Made by a program: the position numbers and the translations under genes. From contig NC_056548.1 of assembly GCF_910596095.1 (NCBI RefSeq), positions 10,503,151 through 10,567,150 of the forward strand: a stretch of DNA of 64,000 nucleotides, in the 5' to 3' direction. This stretch comes from Thunnus maccoyii (lineage: Eukaryota; Chordata; Actinopteri; Scombriformes; Scombridae). The number at the start of each line of letters is the position of its first letter. The first letter of the stretch is position 1. The notes under the pieces are model-generated. The model made no database searches. It saw only the letters and a list, made by a program, of their open reading frames with translations, and was not told the origin of the DNA. Below, piece after piece: positions 35,401 through 48,545 of this stretch.

Positions 35401-37863
35401 CTATCAGATGCTCCCGCAGCTCTGCGGGAGTGGCTGCAACACCTGCAAGAAAAAAATATTTGAGAAATTTACGTGGGGAAATGAACACAGAGGAAAAGAA
35501 ATCTTTATGAACATGTTTTGAGGCCGGGCTGCAGCTACCATTGAGGACACAGAGGTTATGTCCTCTGTTATATTTACACATGTTGGGTTTTCTTAAAAAT
35601 TCTGATTCAATACTTTTAGACCAAATTTCACTCGTCTTTAGGCAAATGACTAAATGAAAATAAAATGAATTTAATATTCATAGAGAGATTTACAAAAAAA
35701 TGCAAACCAACAGTTAAAATGAATAAATCCTACTTAAATACTCAATTTTTCTAAATTTTAGTGGGGTAACTGTCCGTATATGTATAATGATAGAACTATC
35801 TAAATAGAAAAGACTGTTGAAGTCAAAAACTATTGTGAAAGAAAATTGAATAGTAGGTTATAATTTTATAAATCTTTTGTATATATATTACAAATGTTTT
35901 CAAACTAAGGAGTCGATGTTTGTTATCAACTGAATGTGATGTAATGTCATTGTCATTTTGGGGATACATGTTGGTGAAGAAATCCTACTCCTAGGCTAGT
36001 TGACCTCTTGAACCTGTTTCTATCTGAGGATTGCTTGCTGACCTCTGGGGTTAGCTAGAGATATCTTTGTCTTACTGTATTAGAGACCATACTTGTTTGT
36101 AAGACGGTGTAACGGTTTGTGGAGGTGTCCATTTAGGGATCAGACTGTTTTTAGCTTTGCTTCTGCAGAGGTATAAAGCGGTCTAGTTTGAGTTCACAAT
36201 CTTTAGGGAAAGGGCCAGCTGAACATACTTTCTCTCCAAAAATACAAGATGATTGTATTTTACAGAAAGATCCTGATTCATGATTTCTTTCTAAATACAC
36301 AGTATATCAAGCAAATGAATAAATTGTTATCATATCAAACTGCAGATTTTACCTAAATCTGAGCATGTCTTTGCCAGCAGATCGGGATGGCAGCAGTGCT
36401 GTCTGAGCCTCATCAGGACGGCCAAGACATCAGCATAATTCCTCAAAACCGTCCCTTCAGCCACGTATCTACACACACAGTTAAAACAATTTAAAAAAAA
36501 ATACAGTTATATGGAGAAGTTCACTTTAAAACACCTAATGTGTATCTACCAACAATCACATGACCTGTCAAAATGTCCTTATCTACTAACTCTCTGCAAG
36601 TTGCTGATTGGTCTTTTGATTTTTGAACTTAACAAACTTAAACACACTTGCGGATGGTGTTTCTTCCTTCGTTGCGTGCCAGCTCGTACTCCTCCCTCTC
36701 CGGTTGACTCAGCTCCACCTGCTCCACACACACAGTCTTCTCAGGCAGGCACACCAGAGGGCGCCCATTCACCTCACTGCTCTTGGTCCGTCGCAGGGTG
36801 ATGCACTTCACCAGGGTCTGAAGGTTCCTGCACACAGTATCGCTCACCTGAGTTTACCGATATCTTGTGTCTGAATATGAATACTGGAATATAACAATTG
36901 TCTGCATAAATAACAGACTTTCGTTCCAACATTTAGCTAGGTTACTAACACTGTGGAGTTACTAGAGCTGGAACTATTCATTGATTAGCTGATCGTCAGA
37001 CAGTTAATCTGCAACTATTTCTGATTTTATCGAAAAATTGTTTCAGTCATTTTTCCAGCAAAAATGCCAAAATTTGATGCTTTTATTTGTCATATATGAA
37101 AATAAACTGAACATTTTAGTTTGGGACTTCTGCTCAAATAAAACAGCACTTTTGAATATGTTAACTTAGGGCTTGAGAGGCTTATTTCTGACAATTTATA
37201 GACAAGGCCGACATGTAAGACACTAGAAATAAAACTATGAGTGGAAACAGTGAAGAAAGCTTTAATCAATTTAATCTAAAGTGACTAAATAGACTTTTCC
37301 AAACTCTAGATGAACAAAAACTTGTAGAGGTGCCCAAATGATATCAAGTTTGTGCAGCTACATTGCAGCAGTGTAATATAATGCATGTATGTATGGCCAC
37401 TCACTGCAGGCCCTCCCTGTCTCCTTGTGTAACGGGTCTCTGGATCACTCTGTTCCACCACTCCCTCACATCGAACGGCTTTAGACGCAGGAAGGCCAGC
37501 AGCATCCACAGGTCCTTCACGCTGTTCTGAATCGGGGTCCCTGGATTGGTGAAAGGACAAACACACCCGCGATTGACTGTATGTGTATGTGCTTTATCAT
37601 GTGACAGTGAACTATGATTATATTAGAACAAAACAAACAGTAATGTCAAATTATCACGTAGCCATGTTTGTGTATTGATATGTTGGATTATGTGTGTGTG
37701 TGTCTTTAGGTAAATGTATACCAGACAGAATCCAGCGCCGCTGAGCTTTGAGGTCAAGCACAGCCTTACTCATCTGAGCGTTGGGGTTTCTTATGATGTG
37801 TCCTTCATCCAGCACAACTCTCAGCCAACTGATCCCATGGAGGGGACTCTTATTCTGCAGGGG

Positions 37864-37943
<80 letters not shown>

Positions 37944-38293
37944 TGTTATAAAAATGTATAATCTCAACTGAACTGAAATGTACAGTCTTTGTTCAGAGTG
38001 ACATTCCTTTGTGACAATCAGATGTTTATCAGAATAATGGATGCATAATCTGTACCAACGTATTGACTGTGTGAACACGTTGGCTCACCTCAAAGCTCCT
38101 GATGTACGTGTGACTTGTGTTCACTCACCCCAAAGTCAGCAGAGAGGACGTTGTAAGTGGTGATCACCACATCCTGGGAGGACAGGAACTTCTTGCTTCT
38201 GTTGCGTTCTGAGCCGTAATACAGATACACGTTTAGCTTCACGTTAGCCCTCACATGCTGCTCAAACTGGTCCTGAGCGCGTGCACACACACG

Positions 38294-38347
<54 letters not shown>

Positions 38348-41284
38348 ACAGAGGAAGAAAACATTACACATGCTGATTTTAGGGATGCAAAGGTGGCATT
38401 GAATCTGGCATCTCTGTTTTTAAAAGTTTTATGAAATGACTAATAAATGCCTAATCTACTATTTTATATGGCAAAAAACTCCCAAAAACATAGAGATGAC
38501 TTTTTCTTTACAATGCTGGCCATCTGTTCATCTTTCACTTGCTTTACAATATGGCACGTAGGTTACAAGCTATCCTTTCTCTTTATCTTGTCTACAATAT
38601 TAATAACAGGACTGTCACTGCATTAGGGTTACAACTAACTATTGCTAATCTACTGATAATTATCTTGGTGTATTGTTTTGTCTATAAATGCCAAAAAAGT
38701 AGTGTAAAATGCCCATTATGATTTGCCAAAGTGATGTATTTGAATTGCTTGTTTTATTTAACCATCAGTCAAAAACTGAAATTTCTTATCATATATGACA
38801 AAGAAAAACAGAAAATCCTCATATTTGAGAAGCTGCGACAAGCAAATGTTTGGCTGAAACTAAATAGTTGTAGATTAGTTTTCTTTCAAACAAATAATTA
38901 ATCAATGGACTAATGGTTTCATGTGTCTTTGTGTGCGTTTGTGTGAGTATGTATTCCTACCAGCCAGTTGCTGAGCACAGAGAGCGGGCAGATGATGAGA
39001 GTCGTTCTGGCTGATAAGTCATCTGCGCTTTCAGTGAAGGAGGATTCCACACCTGCAACAACAAAGATGCACAAACATCTCCGATATCGCTACATACTAC
39101 GACTTTTATCATTAAATGAAAATGTCAAACAAACATCACTGGGCAGAAATACGCTGCTAAAACTCACTCGGCGAGGGAGCAGCCTTCTTGTCAGTTTTCT
39201 TCTTCTTTGAGCTTGTGTCTGATGTTGAGCCACCCAGCGCTGCAGCGAAGTCCAGATCCTCCAGCAATACTGGGCCCTCTGCACAGTAAGGATTATACTA
39301 CACTTTATACAAGCCAAATAAACAAAAGCTTTAAGTTATGCGACCCCAACAAAATTAAAATAAAACACTGGTTCACTGATCTTTTTTTAGTGTGCAAATA
39401 CAAAGATTTACTGCACCTTTACTGGGCTTTCGCTTGGTGGCTTTCATCTTTCCTTTGTCTGTACCTGTAAGTGGAAACATCAGGTAAAAATGTATGTTCG
39501 CCACATAATAAATAAAAAAGACAAAAAAGCACAAGCCGCATAACCACATATTTAAAAGTGACGAGGTGTTACGAAAAAGACGACACTTTTTGTTCTTACT
39601 TTTCTCTGACTTGCCTGCTTTCTCCGCGACATCCGGTGTATCAACACAGATCACCTCCGCCTGTGGACTGACCCACACAGAAACATCACGTTATGTTAGA
39701 GGAAACCTTTGAAGAAATCTGTTCATTAGAAAAGAACAGAAACAACATATGAACATAATTTCAGCACGCTACAATCAATTAAATCACACTTACGTGTCTG
39801 TGCGCAGAGAGCCAGCTGCTGTATCACCTGCACTGCTGCTTCCTGAAACAAAGACGCCGTCACACGGAGAGACAGATGTAGACTGGATATCAGACAGGTT
39901 AAAAAAAATCTGAGATTATTAAATCTGCTACAGAAAATTTATTGAAAGTTTTGGGTACCTTCCGGTTTGGAGGCCATCTGTGATTTCGCTTTTCTAGGTG
40001 AAGACTGCTCCTCCTGCACATACGGAGACGATAAATAATTTATAATCCCCGACGCTCCTTAACAGGCACACTTATACATCATTAAAGCCTCTTAAGTCAG
40101 AATAAAAGAAAGAGGAAGTACAGAAAAAGGACGAGAACACATACTTTTTTCCCCATTTTATCCTAAACTTGTAATGTTTTGAGGGTTTAATGATGTAGGA
40201 TGGTAAATAAGACCATATATGATTGTGACTGCTGTGGTAGTGATTAAATATGCTGCCCGTTACTATTATTATTATTATTAATATTATTATTATTATTATT
40301 ATTAATTCTCTGTGATTAGGATTGTGCTAACACCTGGGCCGCACTTACACATTTCTCCACAGGCAGGGGCTTTCCTTTGTGGAAGTTGGTGAGGATCAGA
40401 GCGATGGTTGTCAGAGTTTTTCCCTGAAAAAACCCCCCAAAACAAACAAACAAACAAACAAACAGGGTTTTTAGTGTTGATTCATATCTGCTTAAATAGC
40501 TGCAGTGTGATAATTGTTATCACAGTAAATGCAGGTCTTTTCATGGAAGGAAACATCACGTAATACTGTATGTCTGAACCTTCTTCAACCATAAATAAAA
40601 CATTTTTGTGCGTTTATGCGCCACTCACAAGCCCCATGTCATCTGCCAGTATCCCCCCACGAACCCTCTCCGGTATTTCTTTGGCAGAGAAACACGTGAG
40701 GCTGTTATAATACAGCTCGCCTCTCTTCTCCCAGAAGGGTGGAAGTGCACATTTGTTTTCTCGGGCGCACATCCAAGATAGCGCCTGCTTCTGGTGGAGC
40801 AGGAGGGGAGTACCCACGGACTACAGAGAACGACAGAAAGAATAAAAAATACACAGGTCTTTACAGGATAAGTAACTGTTTGAGGGTGCAAGGAGCTGAC
40901 AGCTCGAGAGATGAGAAGCGGTTTCTCCACCGGAGAAAGCAGAAAGGAAGAAGAACAAATTCAGGTCCGAGACATTTATGGTTTGCTGATATCATGTCAC
41001 ATTATTTCTGGGAAATCAACCCTTTAAACTTTTTAAAACAGTTATAGACTGCAACCACAAGGGTTTGCCAGAGTGCATTGTTACCTTTGTTGACATTTAG
41101 CAAAGTAACTTGTGATATAAATATTGCTAATTAAAGATACATTTAGCTAATGTTTTTTTATCCACAGTGACATACAATGTGTCCAATATTACAATAAAAT
41201 AAAATAAAATAAAATAAAATAAAAACATCATGCAATTATTAGGAAATGACAAAGTTGTTGTTTGAATATTGAAAACACAGATTA

Positions 41285-41320
<36 letters not shown>

Positions 41321-42688
41321 TATACATACCTTAGCTGCTTCTTTCTCCCCATCTTTACTTTCCATCAAGCCTTCAAACAGATTGTCAAATGCATTCTTTA
41401 GCTGAGAGAAAAGAATACATGCAAACAAAGGTGTGACAAGTTTAATCCAAGTCTGTTACACCCAGTTAGCCCAACATCAATTTATCATAACAAGTATTCA
41501 GCACTTTGATGTAAAAAAAACAATGACTTCTCTTGGCACTTAAAAAAATTCTGACAATAATCTTAGAGAGGTGGATGATAAACCAGAATATTAACAGGAA
41601 AGGATGTTGCTCTGCAGTTTTCTTTATAATGCACTTGTGATCATTCTATAGCATTAACTACATTGAAGTGGTTTACCTCGTCTGCAGTTAGCGGGATGGT
41701 TAAACCTTTTTTAGATGCCATTGGCCCCCGAGCACCTGAACTGTTGTATGATTTCTGATTTACACCTGAAATTAAACACATGCAGAAACACACAGACATG
41801 TTTGATGATATGTGTGATACATGGACACATACATCAGAAAAAAGAAAGAAAGATTAGATGGTTGAGTGTGTGTGTGTGTGTGTACCTGCTGGTTTAATTC
41901 CACCTGTGTTGAGTTTATATCCACGACGTGCCATAACTTCATTCACAGCATTTTTGTTCTCTTCTTTCCCCCAGAAGGACAGCATCACCGGCATGTTGAA
42001 TGAGTTATTTGTCCCCGAGTGCACCACCCTGACGAAGCAATGAGGCATGTAACAATATACACACACAAACACACAGATGTTCATAGATAATCATGGATAA
42101 TCATGGAGTGAATAATCATGGAGTGAATAACTGGATGGGAAAGTGCAGGATTTCTAGGATGACATTCCTGATAGATGCTGGTCTGCTACGTGTCAGTGGT
42201 GGACGACACTGATAGTTCAATAACTCACCCCTCAACTTTAGCCAACTTGTTGTCCATGACGTGGGCCATAGCTGCTGCCAGCTCCCTCTTGATGTGCCCC
42301 ACCTGGCTGCCGTAAACGTTGGTCACCTTCACTGCGTTGCGGTCGTACGGATTCTGCGGCTCTCGCACTAAACCGACCATCTCCCCCTGGTTCACCTGTC
42401 CAAGAAAGCAAAACACACATGATTTTAAGTTTGGGTCAATGTGTGGCAATTCTTTCTTTTGTCTCCTTTATGAAACACTAGAGGACTCACCACCCCCGTG
42501 TAATATCTGAGGCCGACCACAGTGCCCTTCAGCTGGCCGAACAGCACGCTGCCGTCTGCGTCCGGCTCCTCAGACGCCGCAGCTCTGATGGCCTGAGAGA
42601 GAGACTCTGCGTTGGCGTCATAGCGGTCTGTGAAGAGGTCCACCTCCGTGAACCTGTCCCAACTGAACCGCCACCTGCTGGGAAACAT
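32427..42688 (-). CDS. hltf: Helicase-like transcription factor (HIRAN-SNF2-RING ubiquitin ligase)
   Basis: Twenty-four coding exons, 5' to 3': 42491-42688, 42229-42395, 41886-42028, 41677-41765, 41330-41401, 40629-40820, 40349-40423, 39959-40013, 39794-39842, 39600-39667, 39417-39464, 39168-39278, 38961-39052, 38129-38272, 37722-37854, 37405-37540, 36648-36827, 36353-36468, 35261-35442, 35015-35137, 34803-34915, 34049-34229, 32877-32957, 32427-32570. Total 2892 nt, 963 residues (human 1009), all phases compatible. HIRAN domain about residues 50-160 ([17 protein letters not shown]); SNF2 ATPase with Walker [13 protein letters not shown] split by an intron, DEGH box near 517-520, and RRWILSGTPIQN; C3HC4 RING from C718 ([21 protein letters not shown]); helicase-C with [14 protein letters not shown] and DRCHRLGQK. 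In vertebrates HLTF polyubiquitinates PCNA and reverses stalled forks, with HIRAN binding 3' DNA ends. The 39.2-40.0 kb linker exons (Lys/Ser-rich) are least conserved. The start ATG follows an acceptor at 42694-42697. Confidence 0.95.
36966..37270. repeat. Repeat family B copy in an hltf intron
   Basis: Opens 'agagctggaactattcattg' with a GATTAG/GTTAATCTG pattern; the right end is decayed. Confidence 0.55.
37867..37941. repeat. (CA)37 microsatellite directly upstream of the hltf Walker-B exon
   Basis: Perfect CA dinucleotides for 75 nt. On the hltf sense strand this is (TG)37 followed only by TTTCCCCTGCAG and then exon 37722-37854. Confidence 0.95.
38283..38345. repeat. (CA)n microsatellite upstream of hltf exon 38129-38272
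   Basis: CA-rich tract, perfect from about 38299 and imperfect nearer the exon. On the sense strand it forms the (TG)n-rich end of the intron preceding the acceptor at 38273-38275. Confidence 0.9.
38626..38925. repeat. Repeat family B copy in an hltf intron
   Basis: Opens 'agggttacaactaactattg', contains 'tgagaagctgcgacaagcaa' and 'atgtttggctgaaac', ends 'atcaatggactaatggtttc'. Confidence 0.65.
41191..41318. repeat. (AATAA)n and (TAA)n simple repeats in an hltf intron
   Basis: AAAAT pentamers at 41191-41225 and TAA trinucleotides at 41282-41318, the latter ending about 11 nt after the donor of exon 41330-41401. Confidence 0.85.
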
Positions 42689-42697
42689 AATGCCTGG

Positions 42698-44600
42698 AAC
42701 ACAAACAGACAAAAAAGAAGGATGTAAGTTTAGACAGAGAACAGACTGTAGACAAGCAACTTCAACTGACACAATGACCCATCAGCTCCTGACGTTTGGG
42801 TGCACAGAGCTGGAGCTGCAGGTTGTAACTACAGTAAATGTAGAGATGTGCTGCTATACTGTTTTTATTACCGTGATGAAACATTCTGATGGTTACAATA
42901 CCGCTAACCATTTCCATTACTGTCATTATCACTGTTTTCTGAGGGCACTGTGAACACAGCACAGCTCTCTTGTCCTTTTTACTAGTCAAACAGAGACACA
43001 GCCAGACTGGGCCACTTTTTGGGTTATTTTATTACACTATTAAAACCCAAAATAAATCAGAACATGCAGAAAATCTAAGAGAAAGAAACACTCATCTGGA
43101 TTTAAAGTCATTTCCAGTCAACTGACTTAAACTTTAAACAACCAGACTGCTTTTGTTTGGGGTGTTTTTAGTGTTTTTGACACAAGTTAATTTGCAGGGT
43201 GCAGAAAAATACAGTTCATTCTTCAGTTTGTTTGGTTCAGCTAAATCCAGGTCAGCCATGGTATGAAGTAATTTTACTATACAGTAGTGTTTCAGAAAAG
43301 TTTAATGATTATCATGATAAGACTGTTTACCGTGATATTTTTGGCCAAAATAATCGTAGCATGAAAGTTTGATACCTGCACATCCCCTCCAGGTACCTAC
43401 TTAAAAATCTACAGAGGACAAATTGGTTAAAGTGCAGGACACTAACATCAAAATATTCCTACAATGGAAATGTTACATGTTGAGAAATAGTAAAGCCAGC
43501 TAGCAAAGAGAAACCCATGTCTCCCAACAGACTGATGAGCTGTTTAACTAACACTAGTTTGTCTTAACTATGGCACACTTGTTGTTTAATTGCATAACAT
43601 AACCGTTAAAATAACATAACGGTAATCAAATGCCAGGTAATTCAATAAAGTAAAAGAGAACAAGGCTTTCTTGTAAGAGGCAGCAATCAGCATCTTGTGT
43701 AGGATTTGGTGATATGAACAAAATCAAATATCACAAAACTTGTGACCAAATATTTCAATATTGATATTACAACAACATTGTAGGGATTAAGATTTGTTCT
43801 TTGACAAAATATTTACACAATGAGATTTTTGATAAATAATCATCAGTAATGTGGATATAATGACTAAGTGGGTGAAGGCAAATAATTGAACAGCTAGAAC
43901 AGTCTGTTAAGTTCAGAAAACTACATCACTTGACTGTAATGCAGCCTTTAAAACCAGGAAAAGACAACATTTATGCCATATCACGATATTACTATATCCA
44001 ATAACTAAGATAATATCTAGTCTCATCTAGCTCTAATCTTGTGGTGTTTGTTTCCCTGCTGCTTGCTGACCAGCAGGTGGTAATGAGTTGACGTGATTTC
44101 TGCCTCCATAAGTTCTCCTTTACATTTGCCTGGGGAGGAGCTTACAGATCAAAACATTGCCTCAAAAAAGAGAATAAAAGTGTTTGTTGGGAGCTTAAGA
44201 GTGTGCAGATACGGTGCAAAATTAACTTTTTTGTCCACCGGTCAAATGGTTAGTGAATGTTAAAATTTTACCAGCCACTCAACAGATTGTTATTGGGTTT
44301 TTTTGGCTGGTGAGTGAAGCAAATCTACCAGCCACTTGCATATTTTACAAGTATTTGGCTGGTGGCTGGTGTTAATTTCATGCCCTGTGTGCAGACTTCA
44401 CTCCTTTGTACCCTGCAATGAAAATGTTTTTTGTCTTGAACCTGAATAATTTGCCTGGATGTGCAGCTAGTTAATCTCAACGTTAGCTGGTTTGAGTAAT
44501 TAGGTTGTTAACGCTAGCTAGTTCGACGCTGTCTCGTCCACATTTCTGTAAAAAGTTATACACAAAGTGCGTTGTTTATCTGTAATTAACAGTTTCATAC
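42698..44600. other. hltf intron 1 (inferred), repeat-rich
   Basis: No coding exon is visible. The stretch 43698-44030 ('gatttggtgatatgaacaaa' ... 'tcacgatattactatatcca') has the alternating CGATAT/ATATCG character of a common teleost repeat. 44225-44385 has paired 'ccagccac' and 'ggctggtg' blocks that form an imperfect inverted repeat. Confidence 0.4.
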
Positions 44601-44730
44601 CTTTTTTTTAAATTCCCCTTTTCAGGCAGATTTATTGTTTGCGCAGCTTGTTTTGGTGCTGCTTTCTGTTGCTTTGGCGATCCGGAAATGTCAAGTTAGC
44701 TGCAGTCAGTATAGAACTTCCGGTTGTTAG
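44601..44730 (-). promoter_or_regulatory. Likely hltf exon 1 and promoter with two ETS-type sites
   Basis: On the minus strand a donor AAAG|GTATGA at 44601 could end a non-coding exon 1 joining the acceptor at 42694-42697. Just upstream are CCGGAA at 44682-44687 and ACTTCCGG at 44716-44723, two ETS-family cores typical of TATA-less housekeeping promoters. Start site inferred. Confidence 0.45.
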
Positions 44731-45177
44731 CTTAAAAATAAATCGTTATGTTTTATTAGTAGAATAAATTTGTTTTAAACATTTATTTGTATTTCTATCA
44801 TTATCAAATATGTATTCGCTGCTGTCATGTAGCAGTCAAATTAATAACCATATTGGCATGTGATGATGCTGTGATGCAGGTCATGGTATAGCTTTTACAA
44901 GCGACTGAAACAAATTAAAAAGCCAGAATTTATGAAGCTTAAAATGTGTCTTAAAACCTGCTTTATGACTAAAGTAACCAAATGACTTGACTTTTTTTGT
45001 TCTTAATGTAAAAAGACAGCTTATATTGCAGTTTTACTCACTGATACTTATAACTCTGTGGAACCCTGTGTGTGTCAACATCAATATTTTGTGAAAGAAA
45101 TAAGTTAAAATGCTTAACTCCATATTAATATTATAATATTATTCCTCTTGGTATTTTGATACTCAATATTGTTCTGT
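44731..45177. other. hltf-pak2 divergent spacer
   Basis: AT-rich, no exon or clear motif on either strand. Confidence 0.35.
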
Positions 45178-45301
45178 AGAGCTGCAATGATTAGTTGATT
45201 AATCTATTAAATTCATCACCGATTATTTTGATAATCAATTAATCATTTTGAGTTGTTTTTAAGAATAAAAGTCAAGTTCCATAATCTTTAGTTGCAGCTC
45301 T
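45178..45301. repeat. Miniature family B copy with both ends
   Basis: A 124-bp element bounded by AGAGCTGCAATGATTAG and the inverted end CTTTAGTTGCAGCTCT. The 11-bp outer inverted repeat is nearly perfect, which defines the termini of the whole family and shows that it is a MITE-like DNA element. Confidence 0.75.
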
Positions 45302-45559
45302 ACTGTTCTGGACATTGTAATATTTCAATTCTTTGTGTCATATTTTTTGCACTGAGTTATATTTTATTCCACTGTGATACTTTTTATGGAACTTGAGATT
45401 TTAAAAAATATATATCGTACTAATTGAATTTTATTAACTGTTAAGAAAAAGACATCTTTCTTTATATTCTACATGGATAAAACAAATGTATAAGTGGTAT
45501 TTTATTCTGAAAATCTAAATCACGTTGTTTCTGGTGTTGTGTCCGTTAACTTTTACAGC

Positions 45560-45791
45560 CCGACGCTGCGTAAACACGTAGCAACTGCACTCTCTTTTTG
45601 CCAGCTGCGTATTACGCGCCCTTTACGCTTTGCCCAATGAGCACTACGGAAGCCGGCAGGTTCCGATTCCTCGGTTTGTTCTACGACGTTCCGCTTCCTC
45701 TCAGCCGGGTTCCTCCCCGGGACAAGCGAAGAGCCAAGCCGAGACCACTCCGGGGGGAGAGAGAGAGAGAGGGAGAGAGAGAGAGAGAAAA
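45560..45791 (+). promoter_or_regulatory. Likely pak2 promoter and non-coding exon 1
   Basis: A CpG-rich stretch with an inverted-CCAAT context (cccaatgagc near 45631-45640) and a GA-rich 3' end leading to a strong donor, AAAA|GTGAGT, with exon end 45791. The first coding exon of pak2 starts 6.4 kb downstream behind an acceptor, so a non-coding first exon is required. A short frame inside is not conserved. Confidence 0.5.
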
Positions 45792-48361
45792 GTGAGTGTG
45801 GTAAAAGGCGATTTAGTTTTTCACACCTCAGGCAGCGTTAGTGAAATCTCTGCGGCAAATCTGGGCTATTTAAACGGCGTGAAAGTCAGCAGCAGCTGGG
45901 CGGAGTTTCGGGAGTTTGGCCGGAGTGCGGTTGAGTTTTTGCGGTTGACAGCAACCGGTGAGTTTAGATTTGGTCATTCAACACAGACAGTCCGACTTTT
46001 GTCTCATGTACACGTTACTAATTTAGTCATACGTTGTTTAAAAAGACTTTCTTTGACACTGGAAGGTTTCAGACTGGAAAGGAGACACTTTTCCTGTCTG
46101 ACGGGATAAAAATAAAGCACAGCAGGCAGGAGATCCAGATGTTAGTGGGATTTGTGGTTTGCTTTCTTTTTAATTCAAACCGAAGTAATGACAGTCTACC
46201 GGAGAGCACTGTAGTATTGAAATAACGTGAGGTTAATACAAAACATCTGCGATAATAGACAATGGGGTCAGCTCGTCTAAAGCGGCCTGTACATGTCTGA
46301 TAAGTTGATAAGCTGGATCAATAAAATGTGTTTTTATGAAGCAGAAGGCGCGGTTACTTTAAGTTATAGTGTATTCTGTACAAAAATACAGTTTAATGTA
46401 TGTGCACAGTGCCTTTTTTATGTTTGCAGTGTGGTTTAATGGAGATTTTTCAGCTCAGGGTTTGGAAATGATCTCTTTTGTGACTTCAGCCAGCTGGAAT
46501 CTAAATCAATTTCAAGGTGAAGTCTGAACATACTGGACATATTTGTTATTCAGAGTCTTAAAAGAAGGAGCAAGCTGTCTCAGTACAGATTGAAGCATGT
46601 AGAAGTACTCGTAAATGTATTGTAAATCTACAATTTTACCTAAGTTTAGTTTGCTTGCCTTCTCTGCTACCTCCTAAATGTTTAAAGATCCACTCCAGAC
46701 ATCCTTTAAAATGCTTTGAGCGCTAATTTGTCTGATGTGTCTGATCCACATCATACTGGACCACCACGATTGGCTTCCTGTTGTGATGTCACAAAATCAT
46801 GCTCATTCAAGCAGTATGTACATATCCTAAACTCTGATTTAAGGTGAGCACGGACAAACTTCCCTCCTTCGGCTGATGAATGTGACAAACTTTGCACATA
46901 TATTGTTGTGCAAAGTGAAGCTCAAACATCATATTAAGGTAAAAATAAGCAGAGCACATTTTCAGTGAAGGGCGACTTTAATACCTGCAAATAGGGGTTT
47001 TAAAGGACAGGTTCACAAATTTTCAAGTTTGTCTTAAAACAACTGTCAGGTGCTCAAATGAACATTGAAATAGTTTTTTTTTTTTCTGTAATCATTCCTC
47101 CTGTTCATACTGACCATTAGAAGATCCCTTCATAATGCACTTACAATTAAGTGATGGGGAGGCCGAAATCCACAGTCCTCCTTCTGTGCAAAAATGTATT
47201 TAAAAGTTTATTTACAGCAAAATTATGAACCTATCCTTTTACTATAACTGATGACACCGAGATTACATCTGTGACTTATTTTTCTGCTTGATGGAAACAG
47301 TCCATGCCGGTAATCCTGCAGGTATATCGTGCCAGTCATTCATGCACTAGACCATGAAACTAACATACGACTTTGAGTCCTGAGGCTAGTTTTTTGTTGT
47401 ACCTGGTCTGGTTTCAAATCATAAATTCAAGTTATGACAGTGTTGGTGATTTGATTTGTCAAAATGTTGACACAGGGCTGAGGCCAGCTGTTTCAATAAC
47501 AGGATAAGCTGTTGAGTGTGGGCGTGCGGCGGCTGGGCAGTGTGTTTACACTCCTGTTCGCAGGCCAGAGCCATAATCAGTGAAGTGCCTGTAGAAGGTG
47601 GTGAGCTCAAACAGTGTGTGTGTATGTATGTTTGTGTCTGTCTGTGGTGATTTGTACAGTATGTTTCCGTGTCAGTGAATGAAAGGGAGCAGCGTTTGTG
47701 TGCGAGTGTGTGATTGAATGTGTGTTTAAGTGTGTGTGTAGGCTTCATCACTCCTTCCAGGAAGTGCTCTGTAGAATTTCCTTTTATAGAAGCCGAATAC
47801 AAAAGACTTGCTGTCCACTTCCTGTAAACAGCTAAGCGGCTGTGTTTGCTACGCTCTGGTTGGACGAACCTGGTCCTGTGACCCACAGGGGCTCGGGGGA
47901 GTTCCAGGATGAGGAAGTGGGCTTCCCTTGACGGTGGCCAGCTATAGGGAATAGAAAGTGCTCGGATGCGGCGAGAGAGAGAGAGAGCAGAGACTGAGGA
48001 GTAGAAATGATAAAGGACAGACAGACGTGACAGGCTCCGTGGCACAGCGATGATGAGAAGAGAGTCTGTGACTCTAACGGGAGAGTCAGTGTGATGTAAA
48101 ATAGATGCAGTGTGCTGTCTGGATGTAAGATAGCCTGTTTGGTAGCCAAGTAGGCAGAGTTTGAGGAGATAAATTTGGAAAAATAAAGGCCCAGAGGCAG
48201 GACTGTGAAGAAAGACTGAAGCCTGCAATTTTAAAGGGAACATATCCACATCAGTGAGGGATAGACAGCTGGCCAGTAATAGTTTTAATTATAGCAATGA
48301 AACCAATATTTTGTTCTATAATATGTCAAAAATAATGATAAACGCAGGTCAAAAGTTTGGG
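45792..48361. other. pak2 intron 1, left part
   Basis: No exon seen on the plus strand. The minus strand has a 276-codon open frame at 47419-48249, but its translation is low-complexity (His/Thr/Ser-rich from CA/GT tracts) without any domain, so it is not called. Confidence 0.35.
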
Positions 48362-48545
48362 TTGAAACAACTAGTCCATTGAATGATTCCTCAAATGACA
48401 GAAAAATAACAAACTACAATTTTGATCATTTGAATCATTGTAAATCATTATATTTTGGTTGGACGAAACAACCAATTTAAACACGATGCTGTTGGCGTTT
48501 TTGACTATTTTTAAAACTTGATAGACTAAATAATGAATCCATTAA
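48362..48545. repeat. Repeat family B short copy in pak2 intron 1
   Basis: Has 'gaaacaactagtccattgaa', 'ttttgactatttttaaaact' and 'gactaaataatgaatccatt'; shortened interior. Confidence 0.5.

Noticed and set aside
35255-35521. Plus-strand frames opposite the hltf RING exon
   Set aside because: Antisense to a GC-rich conserved exon; no independent support.
37867-38345. CRISPR-like or protein-coding Cys-Val repeat array
   Set aside because: Simple (CA)n microsatellites; there are no spacers, and the Cys-Val frames are translation artefacts.
47419-48249. 276-codon open frame on the minus strand in pak2 intron 1
   Set aside because: The longest single open frame in the window, but the translation is Ser/His/Thr-rich low complexity arising from GT/CA tracts, has no recognisable domain and no spliced partner; it lies antisense in an intron.
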